Source: Brachionus manjavacas
Lineage: Eukaryota > Rotifera > Eurotatoria > Ploima > Brachionidae
Direction of reading: 5' to 3'
DNA length: 64,000 nucleotides
NCBI GenBank assembly: GCA_019054805.1
Contig: JAHQIY010000021.1
Span: forward strand, 248,001-312,000
Shown one piece after another: positions 26,117 to 35,656 of this stretch; within the stretch, counting starts at the first letter, position 1; each line of letters begins with the position of its first letter. The position numbers were made by a program, and so were the translations under genes. The notes beneath the pieces were generated by a model. That model was given only the letters and a program-made list of their open reading frames with translations, was not told the origin of the DNA and did no database searches.

Positions 26117-28825
26117 TTATAAAAGCTCGCCAATTTCGCTGGTTTCTACTTTTTCTTCTTCTAAAAGTTTAATTTTAGTAACCGAAACCACCGCTTCTTT
26201 TTCGTCTAACTTAAATAAAATTACACCCTGTGCCACACGCCCAGTAATTCTAATATCTGCAACACGTTGCCTTATAACTTGGCCTTTGTTGCTAATTATA
26301 ATAATTTCATCGTCATCTTGCACCGTAAACGAAGCTACAATTTCGCCATTTTTATTAGAAAACTTACCACCCATAAAGCCTTTACCGCCACGGCTGGTAA
26401 TGCGGTATTCGTACGCAGAAGTACGCTTACCAAAACCTTTAGAGGTTACGGTTAGCACAAATTCTTCTTTATTAGATAAATCTTGCAGTACTTCTGGGTT
26501 TAAGCCAACGTCTGGTATTTCTGTACCATTACGTTTAGCCGAAGCATACTTTAAGTAATTATCTTTAATTTCTGTGCTTTCTAGTTTTTCATGGTTTAAT
26601 AACGACATATTAATAGCAACGTCATCGTTATCTAACTTTATAGCCCTAACGCCCGAAGAATTTCTACTAGCAAACACACGCAAGTCTTCTATGTTAAACC
26701 TAACGCACTGCCCTTGTTTGCTACTAATTAAAACATCGCTGTTGCTGTTGGTCATTAAAACGCCAATTAGACTTTCGTTTTCGTCTAGTTTCATAGCTAT
26801 TTTACCTTTAGAAGGTATATTAAAGAAATCTGAGATTTTGTTTCTTCTAATAGACCCACTAGAAGTGGCAAATAAAATATCGGTGTTAGCGTCTAGCTCT
26901 TGCTCTATAGGTAAAATTGCGGTAATGGTTTCGGTTTTTTCTATTGGTAGTAAGTTAACCAATGCTCTGCCTAAACCTGTGGTTCCGCTTTCTGGTATTC
27001 TGTAGCATTTTAGCTGATAAACCAAGCCTTTAGATGTAAAAAACAACAAATTAGCGTGGGTGTTGGTAATTACAATGTTAGTTACTACGTCTTCTTCTTT
27101 AGTGGCTATACCTATTTTACCTTTGCCTCCACGTTTTTGGGTTCTGTAAGATGTTATAGGAATACGCTTAATATAGCCAGAATTAGTTAAGGTTAAAGCT
27201 ACTTCTTCTTTAGTTATAAAGTCTTCTTCTATAAACTCGCTGGCAGATTCTTCTATTGCGGTTTTACGTGGGGTAGCAAAGCTGTCTTTAACTATTTGTA
27301 GTTCTTGCTGTATTACGCTTAATAAACGTTGGTACGAACCTAAAATATCTAAATAATCTAAAATTTCTTCTCTTAGTTCTTTTAAATCTGCCTGAATTTT
27401 TTCACGCTCTAAACCTGTTAATCTGTGTAAACGTAAATCTAGTATTGCTTTGGCTTGGGCTTCGGATAAACTATAGTTGCCGTCTATAACTTTTCTGTCT
27501 GGTTCGTCTAGTAGTTCTATAAACGGAGCAATGGTTTTAGCCGGCCACGCTTTAGCCATTAATCTTTCTTTGGCTTCGGCCGAATTACTAGAATTTCTAA
27601 TTAAAGCAATTACTTCGTCTATATTTTCTACAGCAACGCCTAAGCCTGCTAGTATGTGGGCTTTTTCTCTGGCTTTACGCAATAAAAATAAGGTTCTGCG
27701 TTTAACTACTTCTTTTCTAAAGCTTAAAAATGCGTTTAAAATTTCGCGTAGGTTCATTAATTTAGGAATACCGTTATCTATGGCAAGCATATTTATACCA
27801 AAAGAAACTTGAAAAGATGTATATTTTTGTAAATAATTTAATACTATTTCTGGCTCTACATCTTTTTTTAATTCTATAACAACACGCACGCCGTGGCGGT
27901 CTGATTCATCTCTTACCGAAGATATAACGTCTAGCTCTTTGCTGTCAGATTTATCTTTTAGGCCGCTAATTTGTTCTACCAAAGTGGCTTTGTTAACCAT
28001 CCATGGAATTTCTGTAATAATAATATTGTTTTTATTTTTAGTGCCGCTTTCTATGCTAGCAATACCACAAATGGTTATACTGCCTCTGCCGGTTAGCAAG
28101 CCTTTGGTTACATTGGCTTTGCCTAAAATTTTACCACCAGTAGGAAAATCTGGCCCTTTAACGTATTCTAGTAGTTCTTCTGCGGTTATTTCTTCGTTAT
28201 TAATAATAGCAAAGCATGCGTCTATTAATTCGCCTAAATTGTGTGGCGGAATATTAGTGGCCATACCTACGGCAATACCGTTGGCTCCGTTTACCAATAA
28301 ATTAGGAAACTTAGAAGGAATAACCACGGGTTCTTGTAAAGATTCATCGTAGTTGGGTCTAAAGTCTACTGTGTCTTTGTCTATATCGTCTACTAAAGCG
28401 TGGGCAACGTTGGCCATGCGGGCTTCGGTATAACGCATAGCGGCGGCACCGTCGCCATCCATAGAGCCAAAATTACCTTGCCCTTGAATTAAAGGCAAAC
28501 GTAACGAAAAATCTTGTGCCATTCTAACTAAAGAATCGTAAATTGCGGTATCACCATGCGGATGATACTTACCCATAACATCGCCCACTATACGGGCAGA
28601 TTTTTTAAACGGTTTGTTGTAAGTGTAGCCGTTTTCGTACATGGTGTATATTATGCGTCTGTGTACTGGTTTTAAACCGTCTCTAACGTCTGGTAATGCT
28701 CTACTAACAATTACGCTCATTGCGTAATCTAAGTAGCTTTTTTTCATTTCATCGTAAATTGGTACTTGTTTTATATCTTCTAAAATATTAGGCATATTGT
28801 TATTATTATTGTTAGAGTTAGACAA
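26117..28825 (-). CDS. gyrA: DNA gyrase subunit A
   Basis: ATP-dependent supercoiling enzyme subunit that cuts and rejoins DNA. 902 residues: the winged-helix/tower region carries HPHGDTAIYDSLVRMAQ (quinolone-determining region, with Thr at the E. coli Ser83 position and Asp at Asp87) and the catalytic Tyr in AAAMRYTEARM. The C-terminal half holds the beta-pinwheel repeats, including the GyrA box in QKRGGKGK. The start is TTG at 28823-28825, supported by AGGAG nine bases upstream. An Asn run (residues 5-10) follows. The acidic C-terminal tail ends in EIGELL. Confidence 0.96.
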   Translation of the reverse strand: MSNSNNNNNNMPNILEDIKQVPIYDEMKKSYLDYAMSVIVSRALPDVRDGLKPVHRRIIYTMYENGYTYNKPFKKSARIVGDVMGKYHPHGDTAIYDSLVRMAQDFSLRLPLIQGQGNFGSMDGDGAAAMRYTEARMANVAHALVDDIDKDTVDFRPNYDESLQEPVVIPSKFPNLLVNGANGIAVGMATNIPPHNLGELIDACFAIINNEEITAEELLEYVKGPDFPTGGKILGKANVTKGLLTGRGSITICGIASIESGTKNKNNIIITEIPWMVNKATLVEQISGLKDKSDSKELDVISSVRDESDRHGVRVVIELKKDVEPEIVLNYLQKYTSFQVSFGINMLAIDNGIPKLMNLREILNAFLSFRKEVVKRRTLFLLRKAREKAHILAGLGVAVENIDEVIALIRNSSNSAEAKERLMAKAWPAKTIAPFIELLDEPDRKVIDGNYSLSEAQAKAILDLRLHRLTGLEREKIQADLKELREEILDYLDILGSYQRLLSVIQQELQIVKDSFATPRKTAIEESASEFIEEDFITKEEVALTLTNSGYIKRIPITSYRTQKRGGKGKIGIATKEEDVVTNIVITNTHANLLFFTSKGLVYQLKCYRIPESGTTGLGRALVNLLPIEKTETITAILPIEQELDANTDILFATSSGSIRRNKISDFFNIPSKGKIAMKLDENESLIGVLMTNSNSDVLISSKQGQCVRFNIEDLRVFASRNSSGVRAIKLDNDDVAINMSLLNHEKLESTEIKDNYLKYASAKRNGTEIPDVGLNPEVLQDLSNKEEFVLTVTSKGFGKRTSAYEYRITSRGGKGFMGGKFSNKNGEIVASFTVQDDDEIIIISNKGQVIRQRVADIRITGRVAQGVILFKLDEKEAVVSVTKIKLLEEEKVETSEIGELL

Positions 28826-28993
28826 TGAAGAATTCTCCTATAATATATTTTTAATTTACGCTTATATATTATATATTAATTTATTAAAATTGCTACTTAA
28901 TATATAATTAAACAAAATTGTAGTTTATATTATAACACTATTTTTTAAAGTAGCAAAATTTTATAAAAATATGTGTAGATTATTAATAATATT

Positions 28994-29021
28994 TTTGCTA
29001 TATTTATTTAATGTAATATTA
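28994..29021 (+). promoter_or_regulatory. Possible promoter of bioY
   Basis: TTGCTA (28994-28999), 16 bases, TATTAT (29016-29021), 30 bases before the chosen start. Confidence 0.35.
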
Positions 29022-29050
29022 TTTTTATATAAAAATTAATGAGGTTTAAA

Positions 29051-29614
29051 ATGTTATATAAAAACTCTACCTTAAGCTTGCAAAAAACTAACTACAATGT
29101 TATTAAGTTTTTATTGCTTTCTGCTTTGGGTTCTGTTTATTTGGCGGGTTTATCGCAAGTGGCAATTATGTTAAATCCGGTGCCGGTTACTTTACAAACG
29201 TTTGCGGTTTTAACCCTTGCAGTGGCTGGCGGTTACAGATTAGCCATTAGTTCGGTAATTATGTATTTAACCCAAGGTGCTTTAGGTTTACCTGTATTTG
29301 CAGGCGGAACCTTTGGTTTAGCCGTATTATTTGGCCCTACTGGTGGTTACTTGTTAGGCTTTATTGTATACGCTTTTTTTTATGGTTTAATAAAAAATAA
29401 AAACTTATTGCAATCTGTAGCTTTAGTTATAATTGCAGAAACCCTATTGTTTGCATGCGGTTTAGCTTGGTTAGGCTTATATGTTGGCTATAATGCTAAT
29501 TTATTAGCTTTAGGATTTTACCCGTTTGTGGTTTCTAACCTAGTAAAAGGTTTTGTTGGTTTAGGCGGATACACCTTGGTAAAATCTGTAATTAGCAAAA
29601 TTAAAAAAGCATAA
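29051..29614 (+). CDS. bioY: Biotin transporter, BioY S-component
   Basis: Membrane biotin-binding component of an ECF-type importer; BioY can also act alone. 187 residues with about six helices and the family patterns AIMLNPVPVTLQTFAVLTL, YLTQGALGLPVFAGG and FGPTGGYLLGF. Start chosen at ATG 29051 because GAGG at 29041-29044 is well spaced for it; the ATG at 29039 overlaps that site. No energising ATPase or BioN gene is adjacent. It implies biotin uptake; whether the cell can also make biotin is not visible here. Confidence 0.93.
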   Translation: MLYKNSTLSLQKTNYNVIKFLLLSALGSVYLAGLSQVAIMLNPVPVTLQTFAVLTLAVAGGYRLAISSVIMYLTQGALGLPVFAGGTFGLAVLFGPTGGYLLGFIVYAFFYGLIKNKNLLQSVALVIIAETLLFACGLAWLGLYVGYNANLLALGFYPFVVSNLVKGFVGLGGYTLVKSVISKIKKA

Positions 29615-29647
29615 ATTTATATAAACCTGTAAATACAAATTACTATT

Positions 29648-30196
29648 GTGAAAAACATACAACCTTGCGATATTATTTTTGTTTACAGCGTTAATAGTAA
29701 TTTAGAAAAACTAATAGCCACGTGCGGATTAAACTACGGCAATTGTTTAATAAACCACGTGGCTTTATGTATTAACAGCACCACTGCCATACAAGCCACT
29801 TTTAACGGAGTAGCTTTGTGTAACATTAATAGTTTTAGCGGTAACATATACGTAAAACGGGCAAAACAATATATTAGTAAGTATAAAAAACAAAAAATAA
29901 TACACTGTGCTAAACAGTATTTAGGTTACAGTTATAACCACACTTACCATAATAACAACAATAATATATATTGTAGCGAACTAGTAATTAACGCCTTTAA
30001 CAATGCAGGCGTAAGCAATATTTTTACCAAACACCCCATAACTTTTAATAACCACATAACCAAACAGTTAGACCCCCAATGGCTACAGTTTTACAATTTA
30101 GCTAGCGATATTCCAGAAGGCGACTTAGGTAGCCACCCTAACCATATGTTTAACAATAAAAAACTAAAATTAATTGCAAAAAAAATAACACTTTAG
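29648..30196 (+). CDS. YiiX/YebB-like NlpC/P60-superfamily hydrolase
   Basis: 182 residues resembling the permuted papain-like branch of the NlpC/P60 superfamily. The candidate catalytic His lies in INHVALCI (about residues 36-43) and the Cys in YCSELVINAFN (about 108-118), preceded by QYLGYSYN. The N-terminal CDIIFVYS takes the place of the usual GDIIF start. The GTG at 29648 is the likely start. No signal peptide is seen, so it should be cytoplasmic. Substrates of this group are poorly known (amide, ester or lipid bonds). It stands between bioY and the converging PTS gene. Confidence 0.7.
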   Translation: MKNIQPCDIIFVYSVNSNLEKLIATCGLNYGNCLINHVALCINSTTAIQATFNGVALCNINSFSGNIYVKRAKQYISKYKKQKIIHCAKQYLGYSYNHTYHNNNNNIYCSELVINAFNNAGVSNIFTKHPITFNNHITKQLDPQWLQFYNLASDIPEGDLGSHPNHMFNNKKLKLIAKKITL

Positions 30197-30219
30197 CTAT
30201 TATTACAAACCAAAGTGTT
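30177..30219 (-). terminator. Rho-independent terminator of the PTS permease gene
   Basis: AACACTTT (30187-30194) and AAAGTGTT (30212-30219) form an eight-base-pair stem. On the minus strand it is followed by TATTTTTTTT. It overlaps the end of the converging YiiX-like gene. Confidence 0.7.
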
Positions 30220-30252
30220 ACTGTTATATACTATAAATATAATACGTATGTA

Positions 30253-31659
30253 TTATTGTTTATGATAATCTTTTAGCATATTGGCTACGCTTTCTACTTG
30301 CACGCCAATAACCACTTGCACGCTGGTTTCTTTTTTTACCACGCCCTTTGCCCCTAATTGGTTAAGAGCATCTGCGTTAACTAAATTAATGTCTTTAACA
30401 TCTAGGCGTAATCTAGATATGCAATTATCTATAAACAATACATTGCTTTTGCCCCCTAGCGCGGCAAAGTAAGCGTTGGCTTGTTGGCTATCTGTTATGT
30501 TGTCTTCGTTAAACATATTGTTAGTTTTGTTGGCAAGCTCGCCTTCTTCTCTACCTGGTGTTTTTAAATTAAAGGCTTTAATTAATGCAATAAAAGTAAA
30601 ATAATAAATTGCCGAAAAAATAGGCCCTACAATAAAAATTAAATACGGCTTAGTAGAAATTCCCCAAGATAACGCTAAGTCTATTACTCCGCCAGAAAAA
30701 GTAAACCCTGCTTTGTAGCCTATTAGGTTGGTAACCACGTACGAAACCCCCATTAAAACAGCATGCACTGCATATAACAACGGAGCAGAAAACAAAATAG
30801 GAAACTCAATAGGTTCGGTAACGCCAGTAAGTGCCGCAGTTAAAGCCCCACTTACAAATATACCTATAACCATTGGTTTATTTTTTGGTTTAGCCATTTG
30901 GTACATAGCTAAAGCGGCGGCTGGTAGACCAAATATCATTACCGGAAAAAAGCCAGACATAAACATACCGGCGTTGGGGTCTAGTGCAAAAAAACGGTTT
31001 AAATCGCCTGTAACAATTTCGCCTGCTGTGTTGGTGTAACTGCCAACCACAAAGTAAGCTAGGGCTTCGGTTATATGTTGTAAACCTGTTGGTAATAAAA
31101 TACGGTTAGTTAAGCCGTATACAAATAAACCTATATTGCTAGATTCTACCACCCAGTTACTAAAACCATTAATTGCAGTGGCAATATAAGGCCATATATA
31201 ACCAAAAATTACCGCTAGTATAATTGCACTAAAACTTGCTATTATGGGTATAAATCGGCGTCCGCCAAAAAAAGATAAATAAATTGGTAGGTTAATTCTA
31301 TGATACTTATTATATAAATAACCCGCCGTTAAACCCGCTATAATACCGCCTAGTGTACCCATATCGTTATTTTTAGATAAACTAAGCATAGCCCCTTGCA
31401 TTACTAAAAACACTATAGCCCCAGATAACCCAGAAGATATGTGTTTGTCTTTAGCTAGTCCGCCGGCTATACCTATGGCAAACAACAAGCCTAAGTTAGC
31501 AAAAATTGCGCCACCGGCTTTACTTAAAAATTCGTTGTCTAGTAAATCGTGGTGGCCTAGCCTTAGCAATAATCCTGCTGCAGGTAGTACTGCTATAGGC
31601 AACCATAACGCTTTACCTATTTCTTGCAAAATATTTAATAATCTATTTAAATAAACCAT
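30253..31659 (-). CDS. nagE: PTS sugar permease EIICB, N-acetylglucosamine (NagE)-like
   Basis: Imports and phosphorylates a hexose or hexosamine at the expense of PEP. 468 residues: an EIIC domain with about ten helices (residues 1-375) closely patterned on NagE, for example LPIAVLPAAGLLLR, SFFGGRRFIPI, AGMFMSGFFPVMIFGLP and GVTEPIEFPILF, then a linker with KTPGREEGE and an EIIB domain whose phosphorylated Cys lies in DNCISRLRL (about residue 412). The EIIA domain present in E. coli NagE is missing, so EIIA, HPr and EI must come from other genes. N-acetylglucosamine is the best substrate guess; glucose is possible. Confidence 0.88.
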   Translation of the reverse strand: MVYLNRLLNILQEIGKALWLPIAVLPAAGLLLRLGHHDLLDNEFLSKAGGAIFANLGLLFAIGIAGGLAKDKHISSGLSGAIVFLVMQGAMLSLSKNNDMGTLGGIIAGLTAGYLYNKYHRINLPIYLSFFGGRRFIPIIASFSAIILAVIFGYIWPYIATAINGFSNWVVESSNIGLFVYGLTNRILLPTGLQHITEALAYFVVGSYTNTAGEIVTGDLNRFFALDPNAGMFMSGFFPVMIFGLPAAALAMYQMAKPKNKPMVIGIFVSGALTAALTGVTEPIEFPILFSAPLLYAVHAVLMGVSYVVTNLIGYKAGFTFSGGVIDLALSWGISTKPYLIFIVGPIFSAIYYFTFIALIKAFNLKTPGREEGELANKTNNMFNEDNITDSQQANAYFAALGGKSNVLFIDNCISRLRLDVKDINLVNADALNQLGAKGVVKKETSVQVVIGVQVESVANMLKDYHKQ

Positions 31660-31718
31660 TTTTAACCTGTAAATTGTTTGTTATTAACCGTTAAAGTTTG
31701 TAAACATTATATTGCTAT

Positions 31719-31747
31719 ATTGTAACTTTATACCAAACATTTTGCAA
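31719..31747 (-). promoter_or_regulatory. Predicted promoter of the PTS permease gene
   Basis: On the minus strand TTGCAA (31742-31747), 17 bases, TACAAT (31719-31724), about 60 bases before the start. No clear operator was seen. Confidence 0.5.
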
Positions 31748-31813
31748 CAGATTAAATTTACTTTTTGCTATTTTTTTTAATACTTTAAACTTTAAATATT
31801 GCTATTTAAAATG

Positions 31814-32821
31814 TTATTTAAACTTAGCGTTGCAAATTGTGCTTATATGGTTTAGCACTGTAGTTAACGAAGCACTTTGCAAGCTATTACGCTGTATATT
31901 ATTGGCTAAATTAAAATTATTAATATGGTAACAGTAGCCGTTATCTATTAAATAATTAGCAAAGTTATTGTATCTGGTGGCATTAAAATTGCTACTGTTA
32001 AATAAAAACACGTTAGTAGAGCTTGGTAAACTGCAGGCTTCGCTTAACATGCTGGTGCTTTCGTACGTTACTATTATATTATTGGCTACCGCTAGCATAT
32101 TAAAGTAATTGTTTTTAGTTGTGGTATTGTTTTTGTGATAAAAAAAAGGTACTGCATTTAAATTATATTTTTGTAGTTGGCTAGCTATGTGGTCTTCTAA
32201 ATGTTGCGGGGTGCGTCTGGTGGTAGAAACTACAAATGTGGTTGGTGTGGCTTGGTTTATAGCAACTAAGCTGTTGGTTAAATCTTGTATAGCCTGTTTG
32301 GTTAGTTTAATATTTTTAGCATTTCCGCCAATTAAAACGGTGGTAACATGGTTACCTAAATTATAAGTAGATTTAAAATGTGCCGTATTAATGTTGCTAA
32401 CTACACTAGCAGTGTTACTTATAGAACCAACAATTTTAACAAAATTAGTATTAGCGTGGTTTAATTTGTTAGTAAAGGTTAAATCTACAAAATTATGATT
32501 TTGCTTACCCGCAGGCATTAAATAAACCAATACCACAGCTTTATTTTGCTGTATAAGTTTATTTTTTAAATATTTAGCCATACTTATAGTTTTGCTACCA
32601 ATAGCCACAATAAGTACATTATGGTTAAGTGCTTTATTTATTACTAAGTTAGCATTGTGGCGTTGGGCACTATTAAGTACAAAATAACTACTACTAATTA
32701 AGTAGTTAATATTAGTTATATTGTAATTATGTTGCAGTGCATTAACCACAAACTGTAATTGACTAAAATGCCCGTCTTTATTATCGTGCAAAGCTATAAC
32801 CGAAGTAAAACTGTTTAACAT
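31814..32821 (-). CDS. ELM1-family protein (mitochondrial-fission-ELM1 domain)
   Basis: 335 residues of the bacterial family related to plant ELM1, common in Alphaproteobacteria and with a GT-B-like fold. Recognisable blocks are VLIGGNAKNIKLT (about residue 172), FVVSTTRRTPQHLE (about 205), NYFNMLAVANNIIVTYESTSMLSEAC (a GT-B-style sugar-nucleotide-site pattern, about 240-265) and VFLFNSS. Biochemical function in bacteria is not established; an envelope glycosyltransferase role is often suspected. It diverges from ispH and stands alone. Confidence 0.75.
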   Translation of the reverse strand: MLNSFTSVIALHDNKDGHFSQLQFVVNALQHNYNITNINYLISSSYFVLNSAQRHNANLVINKALNHNVLIVAIGSKTISMAKYLKNKLIQQNKAVVLVYLMPAGKQNHNFVDLTFTNKLNHANTNFVKIVGSISNTASVVSNINTAHFKSTYNLGNHVTTVLIGGNAKNIKLTKQAIQDLTNSLVAINQATPTTFVVSTTRRTPQHLEDHIASQLQKYNLNAVPFFYHKNNTTTKNNYFNMLAVANNIIVTYESTSMLSEACSLPSSTNVFLFNSSNFNATRYNNFANYLIDNGYCYHINNFNLANNIQRNSLQSASLTTVLNHISTICNAKFK

Positions 32822-32847
32822 GTTATGTATGTAATTAAATATTAATA

Positions 32848-32876
32848 TTGCATTAGATTAAATTATAACTTATATT
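32848..32876 (+). promoter_or_regulatory. Predicted promoter of ispH
   Basis: TTGCAT (32848-32853), 17 bases, TATATT (32871-32876), about 37 bases before the ispH start. Confidence 0.5.
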
Positions 32877-32913
32877 AATAATAGTACAACAATTGTTTAA
32901 GTGTGGCTAATTT

Positions 32914-33846
32914 ATGCAATCATTACAAATATACCTAATAAACCCACGTGGTTTTTGTGCGGGCGTAACCAGAGCAATAGAAGTAGTAGAAAAAGCTTTA
33001 CAAAAATTTGGAGCCCCGCTTTATATTCGTAACGAAATTGTACACAACAAAATAGTAGTAGATTACTTTAAAAACAAAGGCGTAATATTTGTTAAAGATA
33101 TTAATGAAATTCCAAAAGGTGCTAACACGGTTTTTTCGGCACACGGCACCGCATTAAGCGTAGAAGAACAAGCTAAAGAAAATAATTTAAACTATATAGA
33201 TGCCACCTGCCCGCTAGTTACCAACGTGCATAAATTAGGTATGCAATTTTACCAAAATGGTTATCAAATTGTATTGGTTGGGCATAAAGGGCACCCAGAA
33301 ATAGAAGGCACTATGGGGCGTATTCCGGCTAATATTACTTTAGTTTGCACCGTGCAAGATGCCCAAAATATTACACTAGATAACACCAAACCCATAGCCT
33401 ACATAACACAAACCACACTAAGTTTAGACGACACCGCCGATATTGTAAACGTTTTAAAGCAACGTTTTCCTACTATACAAGGTTTAGCAACTAAAAATAT
33501 TTGCTATGCCACGCAAAATCGTCAAAATGCTATTAAAGAAATTATTAACCAAGTAGATGCTTTAATTGTTTTGGGTTCTAAAAATAGCTCTAATTCTAAT
33601 AGATTAAAAGAAATTGGCACAAAAAACAATAAGTTAGCTTTTTTAATAGATACCGCCAACGAAATTCCGTACAACCAACTAACCAATGTTAAATCTGTTG
33701 CTATTTCGGCCGGTGCTTCTGCCCCAGAAAGTGCAGTGCAACAAGTTATAGCAAGCCTACAAAAACATTATAATGCTACTTTGCATTCGTTTGATTATAA
33801 ACAAGAAAACGTACAGTTTGCTTTGCCTAAATCTTTACGTAATTAA
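32914..33846 (+). CDS. ispH: 4-hydroxy-3-methylbut-2-enyl diphosphate reductase
   Basis: Last enzyme of the MEP isoprenoid pathway, a [4Fe-4S] protein giving IPP and DMAPP. 310 residues with the three cluster cysteines in place: PRGFCAGV (Cys14), DATCPLV (about Cys98) and NICYATQNRQ (about Cys196). The AHGT loop and the SNS-like segment SKNSSNSNRL, followed by the late SAGASAPES, are also intact. It supplies precursors for the lipid carrier used by MraY and MurG. It has its own promoter. Confidence 0.96.
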   Translation: MQSLQIYLINPRGFCAGVTRAIEVVEKALQKFGAPLYIRNEIVHNKIVVDYFKNKGVIFVKDINEIPKGANTVFSAHGTALSVEEQAKENNLNYIDATCPLVTNVHKLGMQFYQNGYQIVLVGHKGHPEIEGTMGRIPANITLVCTVQDAQNITLDNTKPIAYITQTTLSLDDTADIVNVLKQRFPTIQGLATKNICYATQNRQNAIKEIINQVDALIVLGSKNSSNSNRLKEIGTKNNKLAFLIDTANEIPYNQLTNVKSVAISAGASAPESAVQQVIASLQKHYNATLHSFDYKQENVQFALPKSLRN

Positions 33847-33881
33847 ATTAAAGCATAATTAAAACTTAAATAGTAACTTTA

Positions 33882-33910
33882 TTGACTAAACAAGCTTTTT
33901 GTTGTATTAT
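33882..33910 (+). promoter_or_regulatory. Predicted promoter of the U32-family gene
   Basis: TTGACT (33882-33887), 17 bases, TATTAT (33905-33910): the same two boxes and spacing as at galE. Confidence 0.55.
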
Positions 33911-33951
33911 ACTAATTTAGTATAATTTAATTTATTGTGGTTTATTTATTT

Positions 33952-35574
33952 ATGAAAAAATCTGAACTTTTACTACCTGGTGGTAATTTAAAAAAAGTAA
34001 AAACAGCGTTTATGTATGGTGCAGACAGCGTTTATGTTGGCACGCCAGATATGTCGTTACGCTCTAAGTCGGAGTTTTCGTTAGATGATTTAAAAGTAGT
34101 TAGCGATATTGCAAAAAAAAATAACAAAAAGTTTTACCTAACTTTAAACTTATTTAGCCACAATAAAGATATTCAACGTTTACCCGAATTTGCTAAAACC
34201 ATTGCACAAATTAATCCACATGGTTTATTAATTGCAGACCCCGGCGTATTTGCATATTTTAAAAAACATTTACCCCAAGTGCCGTTGCATGTTTCTACAC
34301 AGGCCAATGTGTGCTCTAGCTTAACGGTAGATTTTTGGAAAGACCAAGGTGCAGACTTAGTAGTATTAGGCCGAGAAGTAAACTACCAAGAACTAAGCGA
34401 AATTAAACAAAACACTAAAGATGTTAAAATAGAAGCCTTTGTACACGGCAGTATGTGTATGACGTATTCTGGCAGATGCTTGCTATCTAACTTTATGGCA
34501 GAACGTGGTGCTAACCAAGGCAGTTGTGCCCACAGTTGCCGTTGGAACTACAAAGTAAAAGTAAAACTAAAAGATAACAAAATATTTGAACTAGATATTA
34601 ACGAAGACAACAAAAATTTATTTGATTTTGCTTTAGAAGAAGAATTTAGACCCGACCAGTATTTTCCTATAGAAGAAGATGGTATGGGATCTTACATTTT
34701 AAACTCTAAAGATTTATGCTTGTTGCCTGTATTAAACGATTATTTAAAAATAGGCGTAGATGCTTTAAAAATAGAAGGCAGAAATAAAAGCGAATACTAC
34801 GCCGCAATAACCGCACGTGCCTACAGATACGCCATAGATAGCTATTATAAAGACCCACAAAATTACAACCCTACCCCATATATGAACGAACTTAACACCA
34901 TAAGCAACCGTGGTTATACTTTGGCTTTTCATAACGGTAGGCTTAGTAATTTAGCCCACCAATATAACGAAACCAAAACCCTTAGCCAATATGCTTTTGT
35001 TGGTAGCGTTGCAGATTACAAAAAAGATGTTATGTTGTTTGAAATTAAAAACTTTTTAACAGCAGGCGATATTATAGAGTTTGTTAGCCCCTACTTTTTA
35101 GAACCCATTAGAGTACGCCTATATAATTTTACCGATGCCGAAACCGGTATAACCAAAGAACGTATTTCTCCGGGTAAAGCTGGGCAGTGTATAGCTATTC
35201 CGTTATCGGTATTTAATGCAGACCCTAGCTATATTAAAGAAATTTTACCAGTACTTACAGTTGCCCGTAAAGAATGGGACAATAAAGCTCTGCAACCACA
35301 CTTAACCCATAATTTGGTATCTTTTAATTTAGAAAATAACAATGCAAATCAAAATGCGTTAGAACGTGTTAAAGATGCGGCTTTGCAAGCTAAAGCTACT
35401 AAAGAGCAATCTAAAAATAAAAAAGATTATAGCATGCTTAATACTTGTTGTAGCCGTGGCTGTAATGGTTGTTTAGAGTTTTGGAATTCGGATGATGAAA
35501 AATACACTAAACTAAGAGAAAAAATTAAAAACAAAAGCCCAGGCGAAATGTTAATTAAAAAAATTGATTTTTAA
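33952..35574 (+). CDS. U32 peptidase-family protein (TrhP/YegQ-like tRNA hydroxylation factor)
   Basis: 540 residues from the ATG at 33952 (a GTG at 33937 is also open). The N-terminal LLPGGNLKKVKTAF and YGADSVYVG, then EAFVHGSMCMTYSGRCLLS, NQGSCAHSCRW, SKDLCLL and ALKIEGRNKSEYYAA are hallmarks of the TrhP/RlhA group, whose E. coli members hydroxylate tRNA uridine-34 or 23S rRNA and bind an Fe-S cluster through conserved Cys. A further Cys-rich tail, NTCCSRGCNGCLEFW, extends beyond the E. coli TrhP length and may hold another metal site. The protease label is historical. Which RNA it modifies is not decided by sequence. Confidence 0.85.
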   Translation: MKKSELLLPGGNLKKVKTAFMYGADSVYVGTPDMSLRSKSEFSLDDLKVVSDIAKKNNKKFYLTLNLFSHNKDIQRLPEFAKTIAQINPHGLLIADPGVFAYFKKHLPQVPLHVSTQANVCSSLTVDFWKDQGADLVVLGREVNYQELSEIKQNTKDVKIEAFVHGSMCMTYSGRCLLSNFMAERGANQGSCAHSCRWNYKVKVKLKDNKIFELDINEDNKNLFDFALEEEFRPDQYFPIEEDGMGSYILNSKDLCLLPVLNDYLKIGVDALKIEGRNKSEYYAAITARAYRYAIDSYYKDPQNYNPTPYMNELNTISNRGYTLAFHNGRLSNLAHQYNETKTLSQYAFVGSVADYKKDVMLFEIKNFLTAGDIIEFVSPYFLEPIRVRLYNFTDAETGITKERISPGKAGQCIAIPLSVFNADPSYIKEILPVLTVARKEWDNKALQPHLTHNLVSFNLENNNANQNALERVKDAALQAKATKEQSKNKKDYSMLNTCCSRGCNGCLEFWNSDDEKYTKLREKIKNKSPGEMLIKKIDF

Positions 35575-35656
35575 TTAACTTGCGTTGTAACTAACTTAAC
35601 AAAAGTTAACGCAACCCAACGCCTGTTAATAGCTTTAACGCCCTTTAACCATAAAT

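Noticed and set aside
27477..27812. Open frames antisense to gyrA (also 26574-27005 and 27939-28352)
   Set aside because: The gyrA frame is continuous with all motifs, and the antisense frames show no family features.
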